From: Lithodes maja
Lineage: Eukaryota > Arthropoda > Malacostraca > Decapoda > Lithodidae
Direction: 5' to 3'
Length of the DNA: 64,000 nucleotides
Assembly: GCA_037953745.1 (NCBI GenBank)
Contig: JBAKBP010001608.1
Coordinates: 124,001 to 188,000, forward strand
Part shown: in pieces, positions 19,734-30,475 of the stretch
How the letters are laid out: every line of letters begins with the position of its first letter
Position numbering within the stretch: the stretch's first letter is position 1
Position numbers and translations under genes: made by a program
The notes under the pieces: generated by a model
Seen by the model: only the letters and a program-made list of their open reading frames with translations
What the model was told of the DNA's origin: nothing
The model's database searches: none

Positions 19734-21826
19734 CTAAACCTCGCATCTGCAGCTGCACAGTGCCGTGCAGGTCAGACTAAAGCAGTAGCATTTGCATCGA
19801 CCGCAGCATTCCGACTTGCATCCACACTTGGTCAGCTGCTGGCAACTCTCTGCAATGGGTGGGAGCTCAGTCCAAACGATCTGCCACAGATCTCCTTTCT
19901 TGGTCTAGCCCCAGTTGGCAGGAGTCTGCGTTTCTGGTTGACGTACTGTTGACTGACTCCAGATGCAGCCCGCCTGGTAGGCAGCACACTTCACATGCTG
20001 CTTCAGTGCTGCTCGGGTTGGAGGAATGTCTTCATACGGCCTCTGCTTCCGAGCAAACATGTCCAACCTCGCATCATCGACACCTTCAGCTGTGCTGGAT
20101 CTGTCGTACATCATGACCACGAACTTCTCCAAGGTCTCCAGGTCTTCATCATCAACTACCAGTGGGTACTGGCTGAGTTTGCTGAAGACACCGGAAACCT
20201 CATCACAAACATCCCAGGTTTGCCAAGCAGACTTCTTCCCTTTGCCACGGAATGCTGAAACGACATCGCAGCTAGTGAAGGCATGGAAGAAGAGCATCCC
20301 TTTGCTCTTTTCTGCAAGAGTGCAACACAAGTCATGTACAGGAACCCACCTCAGGTTCTGTCCTTGGCCAAAGGCAACCCACAACTGCTTCAGACCTAGC
20401 TCCTGAAGTGCCTGCAGAACACTGACTGCGATGACGACAACATATGTGTCGCTGGCTTTGACCATGATGACTTTGCTGCCTGCTTCTGTTGCATGCCTGG
20501 CATGCACAAAGATCCGCATGTCAGCTTCTTCATGACTGCACGGTGCCACCCCAGCCAGATTGATAGTGGGGTTGCTGACAGCATCTTCTTCCTTGGTCAC
20601 AATGACCACATTTGGTGTGGCCACACGTGCAATCTTATCAGCCAGAAAGTTGAACAGCTCGGCTTTGTTGTCATTTTCTCTCAGGAAGTTTTGCCAGTTT
20701 GAGGGAATTTTGCCCTTCCCTGTCACCCTGTGTCTCACCCCACGTCCTCGCTTTGATCTAGTTTCAGCTTTCAGACTAGATGGCCGGTAGACATCAAACA
20801 CAATGTCTGTTCTCTTGTACTTGGTAGAGTATGCTTGTATTCTAGGAAGGACATCGAGCATTGCGTATTCTTCGAACGTCTTTGAACTCCGTGGGGGCAG
20901 ACTGTTCACCAATGCTGCACCATCAATGATGATGGTGTCGGCGTCTGGCTCTGCCTCAGGGGTTGTAACTTGGCTCTGAAGAATGGTAGTGAGGTGGGAT
21001 TTCTGACAGGTGTGGAGCTTTCCACCATCACTGAAGGCAGCAGGATGTGACTGGTTCTCATGATGGAAGAACTCCTTCAAGTCACACTCTCTGCTCTGGC
21101 ATGATATGAACAGCTTGGAGAACAGTTGACAGTCTTCCTTCATCACTTTTTGCTTTGAAGAGTCAACAGAGGCTGGTACCTGTCGGAAAAAGTCAACCCT
21201 GTTCTTCTTGATTGGTTCATAGAAGGTGGATTCTTCTTCCCCTTCCAGTCCCTTCATAAACTCCTGGAAACGGACCTTGCCTTTCTCAAGGTGTGTGCCA
21301 ATCAGCTCGGCGGCAGTGTGGTGAGCAATATCCTTTGTATCAAGCGAAAGCAGGTCCCGACTCTCCTCCTGGAAAGGATTGCACATATCTGTCATGGCTT
21401 GTGAGAGCTTTTCTACTTTCTCAAGGAACACTCTTTGTGCTTGTTCTGTCTCCTCATGGTGGCTGGTGTGTTCAGTACCCTCTTTGGTCCCACATGCTGC
21501 CTCATACTGTGCAACCAAGTGGGTGACTTGAGGACCAGCTATCATCCATCTTCTCAGTGCTGATGGGTCTTCAGTCATGCCGATCACACCCCCGTCTGCC
21601 TTGATGACAGCGTTGGCCTGCTCGTGAGCTTGGTCAATAGCCATTGCTGAGAACTGTCGGCTCGATTTGTGTACAACAAAGTTTCCACTCTGGAACTCCT
21701 GAGCCAGCTGAGGATGCTTCTGTTCCAGGGTCACCATGTCTCTGTAGTGGATCAGAAGCCACCATGCATAGCTTACATTGTTGTTGGCAAAGTAGTACGG
21801 TATCAGCTCAGCCAGTGACTGACTAC
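19734..21826 (-). pseudogene. Truncated transposase/nuclease, copy 2
   Basis: Only the C-terminal part of the 1489-residue protein remains, including the whole FEN1-like domain. A TGG to TAG change at about 19905 stops the frame before the Cys-rich tail, although the tail is still encoded downstream. In the nuclease it keeps E at the position that is K in copy 1, but has Y in place of the second Asp of SDTD and S for G in GCD. The N-terminal zinc fingers and the DDE-like region are deleted; the junction is near 21826. Confidence 0.8.
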
Positions 21827-22119
21827 ACTAAACTAATTATTCAGCTGATACTGAACCCCATGCTGAATTTCACAGCAGCGGTGCCACCAGTGTGCCCTGG
21901 CTGTGCGTTGACATCCGCTCTGTTGAGCTACTACTCTACACCTTCCGCTGCAAGTCTCTCAACGTCCCCCCCCCCCCCCCCCACCGCATCGTGTCATGTC
22001 CAGTTTGGAAGCCTTGTACAGGAAGATGCTACACATACTAAACCTCTAACACTACTACGATATACACTACCATGCATTTTAGCCGAGTCAGACGTAACAT
22101 GAACCTCTAATTTAGAAGA

Positions 22120-23085
22120 ATATTAGGATTCCAGGACTGATATTATGGTACAAGGAAGCTAGTGAGTAAGTCCATGGTTCCAAATTCGGATTCTACATAG
22201 TGAAAAATGTATGATTTGACACCAAGATCATTCAAATAGGACAAGTCTTTGCGATTTTATTGCGAAATGCAATATTTCTGTATATTTAACCTGACAAGCG
22301 CGAAATAGACCTAGGGGCTAGGGTAGTTATTTGTGCATTTCTAGCCTTGGATTCTGACAGAATTAGTTATATTTACAATATAGAGCATTATTTGTTTTCG
22401 GTATGCTTTTATTTTACATATATGATGTATATATGAACCTTCAAGAGTGCTAAAATAAGTGGGAAAAGCATTTGGGTGGTGAAAAACGAAGATATTGGCC
22501 ACCCGGTCATAATCTCAGGCGAGAGAGAGCCACAGGCAACCCTCCTCTCTCGCTGTCTGTGAGGTAACTGAGACGAGCGGGGCGGTGTGGGCCAGTGTCT
22601 GGGTGTTGCATAACGATCTTTTCTGCAACCCACTTGTGCTACATTATCGCGGGAGAGAAAAATAACTGATAAATGATGATAATAAGAGGAAAAATAGGTG
22701 ATAATTGAGGAAGGGAGGGAGGGGGGAATAAGGTGGGGAAGGAGGGGAGGGGGGTGGGTGAGATTTACATGGATGAGTACTGGAGGGGAATTATCTCACC
22801 TAGAGACAAATTCCTTTGTTTTGATAGGCCCTTTTTTTTTATGGAAGGCTTTTTTTATGGTCTTGCTTCCGTGAGGCCTATCGCGTTCCCTATAGGAAGC
22901 CTTCCGTGAGGCCTATCGCGCTTGCCGGGTTAATGGCGGCCATCTTGAAAAATGGCCGCCATCTTGAATTTGTAGGTGGCTAACGGGTTTTATCAAAAGA
23001 GCAATCCCCAAGGAGTATGTGTGCCAAATTTGGTGCTTGTTTCCGGAAATGAACGATTCTCCTGAAATTTGCAGTTATCTGCTCC
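22120..23085. repeat. Right terminal inverted repeat, copy 2, interrupted
   Basis: The outer 152 and inner 170 bases flank the MITE at 22290-22933. Removing the MITE restores about 322 bp complementary to the left repeat. Confidence 0.8.
22290..22933. mobile_element. piggyBac-like TTAA MITE in transposon end
   Basis: TTAA at 22286-22289 and 22930-22933. Ends TTAACCTGACAAGCGCGAAA and, inverted, TTAACCCGGCAAGCGCGATA. Near the right end CTTCCGTGAGGCCTATCGCG occurs twice. It has no protein. Confidence 0.8.
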
Positions 23086-23399
23086 ACTATTGTCCACCAT
23101 ATTGGGTAAAACGTTCTCCCTTGCCTCATTGCCGCGTGGAACTATTGGTGAGTTAATTCCTGGCTAATATTAACCCTTATAACCTTACCCTATATATAAA
23201 TTTATTATGTGAGACCTTTGGATATAAATTAGCTTGTTTCAGATTGAATTCAATTTAGATATGGAGTAGTTTTAATTTAGATTGATTTTATTTTATTCAT
23301 TATAGCTTAGTAATATTTAACTTCCATTGATAGTTTACCACAGTTATACTGTTACTACTACTACTACTTAATAATTGCAGATAATGATTTCGACTCTTT
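23086..23399. other. Collagen intron between transposon and LINE C
   Basis: AT-rich, with a short (TAC)n run at about 23352. No gene seen; it may be the 5' end of LINE C. Confidence 0.4.
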
Positions 23400-23677
23400 A
23401 TATTTTATAGGGATTTTAACGCAGAGCCACATTCATGGTCGAGCTTGGCACAGTCTCTCCTCTTTTATGGCAGATAATGTACTCATTTGTTATGATGTTA
23501 ATGTACTGGACAGCAACACATTTACCTTCATGGGGTACGGTAACTCATATTGCAGATGGTTGAATCATGTGATAGGCAGAAACCAGGCTCAGGTCAGTGT
23601 GCAAAATATTAAGGTTTTATCTGATAAAATAGGTTCAGATCATTTACCCTTGTTTTACTTTGTTTATTAAGAGCTCA

Positions 23678-23799
23678 GATAAACATGTAACAGAACCTAT
23701 GGGGCGAGATAAACATGTAACAGAACCTATGGGGCGAGATAAACATGTAACAGAACCTATGGGGCGAGATAAACATGTAACAGAACCTATCGGGCGAGA
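23678..23799 (+). repeat. 30-bp tandem array, four copies
   Basis: The unit encodes DKHVTEPMGR in the LINE frame. The length is a multiple of three, so the frame survived. The copies are nearly identical (one base differs in the last). Confidence 0.95.
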
Positions 23800-24458
23800 T
23801 AAGATCCCTGGAGATTCTTTGGGCGATGTTAAATATATTAATTGGAATAAACTTACTATGGATAATATAAATTATATATAAAATAAAACTGATATAATTT
23901 TAGGAAACATGTATGACCCTACATTAAATGTAGAAAATATGAAACATATACAGTTGATTGATAAACAATATATATATTTGTGTACTGCCTTATCTCTTGC
24001 CTCTCGGGATTATGTTACTGATGCTGTAAAATAAACAAGTTTAAGGATATACTCGGATGGAATAGGAATGCTACTTGCATTGAGTTAATTCTGGAAGGGT
24101 AATTGGTACGGAGAAACACACCCAGATAATTACCTCTCGTAGATATTTTAAGACAGTCTTAAATCATTGTAAAGCAAATGAAAATATGGAGATCTGTAAT
24201 TCCATTATAGAGAAATTTGGTAGTAGAAACAAAAGAGAACTTTGGACTAATGTGAAATCCAATAAGGGAAATATCAAGACAACAAACATTGTTGATGGAA
24301 AATTTGAAAAAAAGGATATTCTAAATTTATTTTCTGATAAATATCTATTAAATCGGCTAGCTCAAGAACATCAATGTAGGAATAATGTTATGACTTGTTT
24401 TAAACCATTGTGGCACCACGGGAAAACAAATGTACCCTAATATATCATTGGTAACCTT

Positions 24459-24469
24459 AAAAACTATCA
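24459..24469. other. Target site duplication, left, of inserted LINE B
   Basis: AAAAACTATCA, repeated perfectly at 27687-27697. Confidence 0.9.
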
Positions 24470-27400
24470 TAGCCCCCTGGGGGTTAGGGAATAGAATATG
24501 CCCCACGTGCCTTCTGCGTGTCGTAAGAGGCGACTAAAGAGGTTGGGTCGGTGGGCTTGCGACCCCCACCCGGAAAAAATATTTAAGCAAAAAAAAACGA
24601 ACGAACAGCCTCGGATGCGGACGGAACCAACGTTGACGAACCACGACCGACTAAGGACATGCCTTCGGACATTCTGAGAATGGCGACATGGAATGTTAGT
24701 GGCATGAATGATGGCACAAAAGAGAGAGAGGTTCTGGAAGTGTTAGTGAATGCCAGGCTGGATGTATGTGGAATGACAGAGACCAAATGGAAAGGTTCAG
24801 ATGTGAGAGAGTGGGAGTGTGGAATAGGTGTGTGTGCTGGAGTGAGTGAAGGAATAGCGAGAGAAGGTGCATGTTTGTTTGTAAGTAGCAAATGGAAGGA
24901 ATGTGTAAGAGAGTATGGGTCTGTGGGTTCAAGGATTGTGTGGGTGAGAATGAAAGTAGGAATACAAACGTGGGTGATTGTATGCGTGTATGCCCCGACA
25001 GAGGATATACTTGAAAGAAAGAAAGAGGAGTTCTGGATGAATGTGGAGGCGTGCCTGGAGAAGTTTGACAAGAACGAAAGAATATTTCTGATTGGGGATA
25101 TGAATGGTAAGGTGGGTGATAGGAAAGTTGAGGGAGTGGTGGGAGGGTGGGGGGTACCATCAGAGGTGAATGGGAATGGTAGTGCACTTGTGGACGTATG
25201 TGTGGGGAGGAGGCTGTGGATAGCCAACACCTTCTTCCGACACAGAATGATCCACAGGTACACGTGGAAACGGATGTTGACAATGAAGGATAAGACAGTG
25301 GTGGAACGAAAGTCATTGATTGATTATGTATGTGTGGATGAACGAATGAAGAAATCTGTGATGGATGCTAGGGTGTATAGGGGTATTGGAGGGGGTCTGT
25401 CTGATCATTATGTAGTGGTAGCTAAGGTTAGGATACAAAAGAAGTGGGTGAGGAGAGCGGGAGGGAGGCGAGAGGAGGGTGGAATGGTGAGGAGGGTGGA
25501 GAGGTTGCAGGAGGAGGAAGTCAGGGAGGAGTACAGGAGAGCAGTGGAAAGACGACTAGGTGGGTTCGACCTGGAAGTTATGGAGGAAGTGGAGGAGATG
25601 AGCAAGGTGTTTAAGGATGAGATCTGTGCAGCATGTGAGGAGGTGTGTGGAGTGAGGAGAAGAGGGAGGGGAGTGAAAGGTACAGCATGGTGGACAGAAG
25701 AGGTAAGAATAGCTGTGGAAGAAAAGAAGAAAGCATATAGAGAGTGGTTGGGTAGTAGAGGGAATGAAGATTCCGAGAGACAGAAACGAGCGAGGTACGT
25801 GGAGAGTAAGAGGGTGGTGAAGAGAGTAGTGAAGGAAAGTAAGAGAAGAGTAGATGAGGAATTTGGAAGGAATCTGAGTGTAAAATGGAGGGAGAGTAAG
25901 AAACTGTTCTGGAAAGAAGTCAAGAAAGTTAGGGAAGGTAGCAAGGGAAACAGTAAGGGTGTGAAAGATAAGAATGGGAGAATGCTAGCCGAGAAGCAAG
26001 AGAGAGTCGAAAGATGGAGGGAGTACTTCAGTGAGTTGCTAAATGAAAGGAATGAAGAGCCAGCAAACATAGCTGGATATGGTATGGGAGGGAGAAGAAG
26101 AGAAGTAGTGGAGGAGGAGGTGGGGATCAGGAGGTCAGAAGTGTGGGAAGCCATGAAAAGAGTGAAGTTGGGGAAAGCACCAGGAACAGATGGAGTGTGT
26201 GGGGAAATGTTGAGGTATGGTGGTGAGATAGTGATAGAATGGGTATGGAAAATGTGCAAACTAGCATGGGAGAAGGGGAGTGCACCCGATGACTGGAAGA
26301 CTGGCATAATAGTCCCCCTATATAAGGGCAAAGGGGAAAGAGGAGTGTGTGGTAACCACCGAGGAATATGTCTTCTAAGCGTAGTAGGGAAGGTATACAG
26401 TAGGGTAGTGATTGAGAGAGTGAGAGTGAGAACGGAGAAATGGATAGGCGACGAGCAGGGAGGCTTTAGGAAGGGAAGAGGATGTGTAGATCAGATTTTT
26501 ACCCTGAATTGTGTTGTGGAGAAGTATCTGGAGAAGAAACAAAAGGTGTATGTTGCCTTTATGGACTTGGAGAAGGCCTATGACAGAGTGGATAGAGAAG
26601 GTTTGTGGAAAGTACTTAGAATATACGGAGTAGAGGGCAAGTTGCTGAAAGCAGTGAAGAGCATGTATGAGGGTGCAAAGGCGGCAGTACGTGTGGAGAG
26701 TGAGCAGAGCGAGTTCTTTGACCTGAATGTTGGTTTGAAACAGGGGTGTGTGATGTCCCCGTGGTTGTTTACTGTATATATGGATGGAGTTATGAAAGAA
26801 ATACTATCAAGAGCAGTGGATGTTGGTGTATCGCTGAAAAGGGAGGGAATTGAGTGGAAGCTACCTATACTGCTGTTTGCGGATGATACAGTTCTGATGA
26901 GTGATAATGAATGGGAGTTGCAGGGTCTGGTAAATGAGTTTGGAACAGTGTGCGAAAAACGGAATTTGAAGGTAAATACGGGGAAGAGCAAGGTTATGGT
27001 CTTCGAAAGGGGTGAAGTCACAGAGTGTGAGGTGAAGCTGAACGGTCAGGCTATGGAGATCGTCAACTCTTTTAAGTATCTGGGCAGTGTGTTGAGTAAA
27101 GATGGGACTATGGATGAAGAGGTGCGGGAGAGGGTACAACAGGGGAAGAGGGTTGTAGGAACGCTAAAAGCAGTAATAAGAAATAGGGTGGTCAGTATGG
27201 AAGTGAAGAAGTCCTTGCATGACAGTGTGGTAATCCCGACACTGACTTACGGAAGCGAAGCATGGACGTTGGTTGAGAGACTCAGACCAAGAGTGAGAGC
27301 AGTGGAAATGAATTACTTAAGGAGTGCGTGCGGAATTACATGGAGGGATAGACAGACTAATGAGGAAGTAAGAAGGAGGTGTGGTGTGGAGGTAGATGTG

Positions 27401-27686
27401 CTGGAAAGTGTGAAAAGGAACAACTTGAGATGGTTCGGCCATATGGAACGTATGGAAAGCGAGAGAATGACTAAGAGGGTGTACGAGAGCGAGGTGGAGG
27501 GACAGAGGGGGAGAGGTAGACCGAATATGAGGTGGAAGGATGGAGTGAGGAACTACATGAATGAAGGCGGTGCTGGTTGGGGGGAGGGGCGTCGACTGAC
27601 TGGGGACAGAGGTGCATGGGGGCGGTTCGTTCGTGGCCACCCCTTCGGGGATCACGGCGTCAGGCAATAGATAGATAGATAGATAG
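24470..27686 (+). mobile_element. Young full-length LINE (family B, RTE-like)
   Basis: 3217 bp between perfect 11-bp duplications, with a short GC-rich 5' leader, one intact ORF and an ATAG microsatellite 3' tail. An intact ORF and unmutated duplications suggest recent movement. The RTE placement rests on the single compact EN-RT ORF and short tail and is tentative. Confidence 0.85.
24659..27670 (+). CDS. LINE B endonuclease-reverse transcriptase (1003 aa)
   Basis: The ATG follows a 189-base leader. Residues 1-260 form an APE endonuclease: MATWNVSGM, MTETKW (catalytic E), GDMNGKVG and LSDHYVV. The RT follows at about 470-780, with FMDLEKAYDRVDR (D636), GLKQGCVMSPWLF and LLFADDTVL (D742, D743). 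The C-terminus has YGSEAW and a GRGRPNMRWKDGV basic block common in RTE and related LINEs. The endonuclease would nick the target and the RT would copy the element RNA at the nick. No stop or missing key residue is visible, so this copy may be competent. Purine-rich codon use (many GTG, AGG, GAG) differs sharply from its LINE C host. Confidence 0.9.
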   Translation: MPSDILRMATWNVSGMNDGTKEREVLEVLVNARLDVCGMTETKWKGSDVREWECGIGVCAGVSEGIAREGACLFVSSKWKECVREYGSVGSRIVWVRMKVGIQTWVIVCVYAPTEDILERKKEEFWMNVEACLEKFDKNERIFLIGDMNGKVGDRKVEGVVGGWGVPSEVNGNGSALVDVCVGRRLWIANTFFRHRMIHRYTWKRMLTMKDKTVVERKSLIDYVCVDERMKKSVMDARVYRGIGGGLSDHYVVVAKVRIQKKWVRRAGGRREEGGMVRRVERLQEEEVREEYRRAVERRLGGFDLEVMEEVEEMSKVFKDEICAACEEVCGVRRRGRGVKGTAWWTEEVRIAVEEKKKAYREWLGSRGNEDSERQKRARYVESKRVVKRVVKESKRRVDEEFGRNLSVKWRESKKLFWKEVKKVREGSKGNSKGVKDKNGRMLAEKQERVERWREYFSELLNERNEEPANIAGYGMGGRRREVVEEEVGIRRSEVWEAMKRVKLGKAPGTDGVCGEMLRYGGEIVIEWVWKMCKLAWEKGSAPDDWKTGIIVPLYKGKGERGVCGNHRGICLLSVVGKVYSRVVIERVRVRTEKWIGDEQGGFRKGRGCVDQIFTLNCVVEKYLEKKQKVYVAFMDLEKAYDRVDREGLWKVLRIYGVEGKLLKAVKSMYEGAKAAVRVESEQSEFFDLNVGLKQGCVMSPWLFTVYMDGVMKEILSRAVDVGVSLKREGIEWKLPILLFADDTVLMSDNEWELQGLVNEFGTVCEKRNLKVNTGKSKVMVFERGEVTECEVKLNGQAMEIVNSFKYLGSVLSKDGTMDEEVRERVQQGKRVVGTLKAVIRNRVVSMEVKKSLHDSVVIPTLTYGSEAWTLVERLRPRVRAVEMNYLRSACGITWRDRQTNEEVRRRCGVEVDVLESVKRNNLRWFGHMERMESERMTKRVYESEVEGQRGRGRPNMRWKDGVRNYMNEGGAGWGEGRRLTGDRGAWGRFVRGHPFGDHGVRQ

Positions 27687-27697
27687 AAAAACTATCA
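27687..27697. other. Target site duplication, right, of LINE B
   Basis: AAAAACTATCA, identical to 24459-24469, directly after the ATAG tail. Confidence 0.9.
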
Positions 27698-28920
27698 CTA
27701 ATCGGCTTAATAACGGGGTGGGACACGATGGAATCCATTCCCTTTGTTTAAAGCTTACCTCAGATGACTTCATAAGAAACTTGGCTCTCTTTTATAATGT
27801 ATGTCTTTCACATTGTTATCTCCCACTGGAACTATTGAACGGTAACATTACGCCTGTTGTCAAAAATACTAAGGGGAATATTACTGATGACAGTAACTAT
27901 AGGCCTGTCATGCAGTCTTCTTGCTTGTTAAAAATATGGGAAATGCTAATTTTGAATACTTTAGAAGATAAAATTAATATTGATTATAGACAGTTTGGAT
28001 TCCGTGAAGATGTATCCACTACTGATGACTGCTTTTTAGTTAAAGAAGTGATGTGTGCAGTATAAAAACTGCAGATATAAGTATTTTTACATTTATTGAT
28101 TTATCCAAAGCTTTTGTTTTTGTAAACAAATTTGTATTAGGCAAGAAACTAAGTGAAGAAAATATTCCATCTGATTTAATACTACTAATTATGCGTTACC
28201 TTCATAAGCAGAGTGCAAATGTTAAATGGCAAGACGAACAGGGAAGTTACCATTGTATATAGAACATGGAATGAGGCAAGGAGGCGTCTTATCTCCCTTT
28301 TTGTTTAAATTGTATATATATTCGGAAATAACTTCCATAAGTAGTACAAATGTAGGGTGTATATTAGGTTTCTCTTGGGTGAACATTCTAGTCTATGCGG
28401 ATTACATTGTGTTACTTGCAAATTCTATCTCGTGCATGGAGCACATTTACGATAAATTGTGTGTTAATATGAATAAGCAATAATTAAACATCAATAATAA
28501 TAAAACTAAATGTATGCTATATGGATTAAAGCACAAAACAATGGAAACCAACTTAATTCAACTTGGTCCGCATAAGCTGGACATTTTTCAATCCTATGAC
28601 TACCTGGGACACATAATATCCAATAATCTAAATGACAAACTAGGTATTGAGAAGTGATTATTTTTATTTATTTTTTTATGGTAGCTTTCATAGCATTTAT
28701 AGACATTTTTCAGTTGTAGATAAAAACACATTTGTGTACTTATTTAATGCTTACTGCAAACCTGATAATGGGATCTCCTTATGAAATGGAAATAATATAC
28801 TCCACTGTTTTCAGCGCCTCTGAAATAGCCTATGCTAAATCCCTAACAAATTTAATTGGAGTACAAAATTATGCCAGTAATCATGATACAGCGGACAAAT
28901 GTAACCAACTCTTACTAAAA

Positions 28921-29280
28921 CACCATGTAGCCCTTACACAAGCAAGGTATTATAAACATCATGTAGCCCTTACACAAGCAAGGTATTATAAACACCATGT
29001 AGCCCTTACACAAGCAAGGTATTATAAACACCATGTAGCCCTTACACAAGCAAGGTATTATAAACACCATGTAGCCCTTACACAAGCAAGGTATTATAAA
29101 CACCATGTAGCCCTTACACAAGCAAGGTATTATAAACACCATGTAGCCCTTACACAAGCAAGGTATTATAAACACCATGTAGCCCTTACACAAGCAAGGT
29201 ATTATAAACACCATGTAGCCCTTACACAAGCAAGGTATTATAAACACCATGTAGCCCTTACACAAGCAAGGTATTATAAA
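28921..29280 (+). repeat. 36-bp tandem array, ten copies
   Basis: Exactly 360 bp. The unit encodes HHVALTQARYYK in the LINE C frame. One base differs in the second unit; the others look identical. No spacers, so not a CRISPR. Confidence 0.97.
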
Positions 29281-29714
29281 AGAATACGGAAAACTAGGAG
29301 TGATATCATAAAGAATACGGAGAACTAGGAGTGCTATCATAAAGAATACGGAGAACTAGGAGTGCTATCATAAAGAATACGGAGAACTAGGAGTGCTATC
29401 ATAAAGAATACGGAGAACTAGGAGTGATATCATAAAGAATACGGAGAACTAGGAGTGCTATCATAAAGAATACGGAGAACTAGGAGTGCTATCATAAAGA
29501 ATACGGAGAACTAGGAGTGCTATCATAAAGAATACGGAGAACTAGGAGTGATATCATAAAGAATACGGAGAACTAGGAGTGCTATCATAAAGAATACGGA
29601 GAACTAGGAGTGATATCATAAAGAATACGGAGAACTAGGAGTGATATCATAAAGAATACGGAGAACTAGGAGTGCTATCATAAAGAATACGGAGAACTAG
29701 GAGTGATATCATAA
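29281..29714 (+). repeat. 31-bp tandem array, fourteen copies
   Basis: Unit AGAATACGGAGAACTAGGAG plus 11 bases, with an A/C variant at one position alternating irregularly. It starts where the 36-bp array stops. The period is not a multiple of three, so the LINE frame is destroyed. Confidence 0.95.
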
Positions 29715-29860
29715 AGTTAAATTTGCCATATCTCAAATCTGTTTTTTTCCTCTCCTCTGTTCATAAAATGTTCAACAATCTGTACAATGTGGATTTAACC
29801 AAGTTCACTCTTGATATGATTGAAGCCAGGATTAACTGGGTGCAAAGGTTACGTTAATTT

Positions 29861-30269
29861 CAGCTATGTGTTTTTTTACGTTAATAATCAATATTTTTAT
29901 ATAAGTGTTTGAATGTATTAATTAGACGTTTTTGCCCTGCATAATTGGTATTCTTAACAAGATTATGCAGCCAGGATGCGGCGTCCCCACCGTGTTGTTG
30001 CTGCCTCTCCATGCTATTTGGGTGTGGCTATGTAGCTGTGGATAACCCTCACAAATGTGGTGTCCGTGGTTACATTGAGCACCCTGGGTTAGGTAAATCC
30101 TCGCGTAGGAAAGTATGTGAGCTGCTGTAGGCGGGAGCTCTGCTGAGGCCACAGGTTTATCTGATGGCGGCACGAGTACCCCTACCCCTCTGTTATTGTA
30201 TCCAATTTGTCAGCGGTAATAATTATGTTATTAACATGTAAGGTTTTGAGTGTATATGCTCCTCCAGGT
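29861..30269. other. Collagen intron, no gene seen
   Basis: A short hairpin near 29937-29977 (CTGCATAAT...ATTATGCAG). No convincing coding sequence. Confidence 0.4.
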
Positions 30270-30337
30270 GCTTCTTATCCCCTTGAGGACAATGACACAT
30301 TTTGGTGGTTTATTCTGGCTATCATCGGACGATAGTG
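30270..30337. repeat. Half copy of TTAA MITE family
   Basis: CCCCTTGAGGACAATGACAC to TTTATTCTGGCTATC matches one arm of the MITE at 15843-16055. Confidence 0.5.
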
Positions 30338-30475
30338 AGTGTTTTTATATACAGATTATTATACTTTCATGTGAATACTTGTTCTTGGCTTGTAATACTG
30401 TAAATATATTGTATTCTCTATGTAAATTATTTACGAAATAAAGATGATTGATTGATTGATTGACTACTACTACTA
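30338..30475 (+). repeat. LINE 3' end with polyadenylation signal and GATT tail
   Basis: AATAAAGATGATTGATTGATT: a polyadenylation hexamer followed at once by a GATT microsatellite, the usual 3' tail of several LINE clades. No coding part is left. Confidence 0.45.

Larger units (their letters stand above)
19294..23085 (-). mobile_element. DNA transposon copy 2, internal-deletion derivative
   Basis: Both ends are visible: GGGGCAGATAACTGG on the left and, inverted, GGAGCAGATAACTGC on the right. It is nearly identical to copy 1 over the shared parts but lacks about 2.9 kb (12190 to 15060 of copy 1). The right terminal repeat is split by a 644-bp TTAA MITE. It can only move with help from a full copy. 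No target duplication is evident. Confidence 0.8.
23410..24469 (+). pseudogene. LINE C endonuclease and linker
   Basis: Begins near GDFN (GDFNAEPHSW in the flanking frame), continues through FMGYGNSYCRWLNHVIG, and reaches SDHLPLF, an endonuclease motif with the catalytic Asp-His. After the tandem array it continues in pieces (KFEKKDILNLFSDKY), the region before RT. Stops and shifts make it non-functional. Confidence 0.65.
27698..29850 (+). pseudogene. LINE C reverse transcriptase and C-terminal region
   Basis: RT blocks appear in three frames: GHDGIHSLCLKL, then SNYRPVMQSS, FIDLSKAF (the following Asp lost), RQGGVLSPFLF and LVYADYIVLL, where the second catalytic Asp is Tyr. Further on are YDYLGHIISN and a C-terminal tract with LFNAYCKPDNG. 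The two tandem arrays at 28921-29714 sit in this tract; the unique C-terminal sequence (HKMFNNLYNVDLTKF) resumes after them. Confidence 0.7.
23400..29860 (+). mobile_element. LINE family C, old AT-rich copy, split by a younger LINE
   Basis: Endonuclease and RT relics at 23410-24469 and 27698-29850 read in the same direction and become adjacent once the 3.2 kb insertion at 24470-27686 is removed. Codons are strongly AT-biased, unlike the other LINEs here. Many frameshifts and stops are present. Three separate tandem arrays lie inside its former coding sequence. Confidence 0.7.

Noticed and set aside
24583..26331. Long minus-strand ORFs (up to 307 codons) opposite LINE B
   Set aside because: Antisense shadows of the purine-rich LINE B ORF; low-complexity Ser/Leu/Pro/Thr text with no motif.
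28915..29340. Minus-strand ORF of repeated CKGYMVFIIPCL units, and a CRISPR-like look
   Set aside because: It is the antisense of the 36-bp array. The repeats are directly adjacent with no spacers, in an animal LINE.
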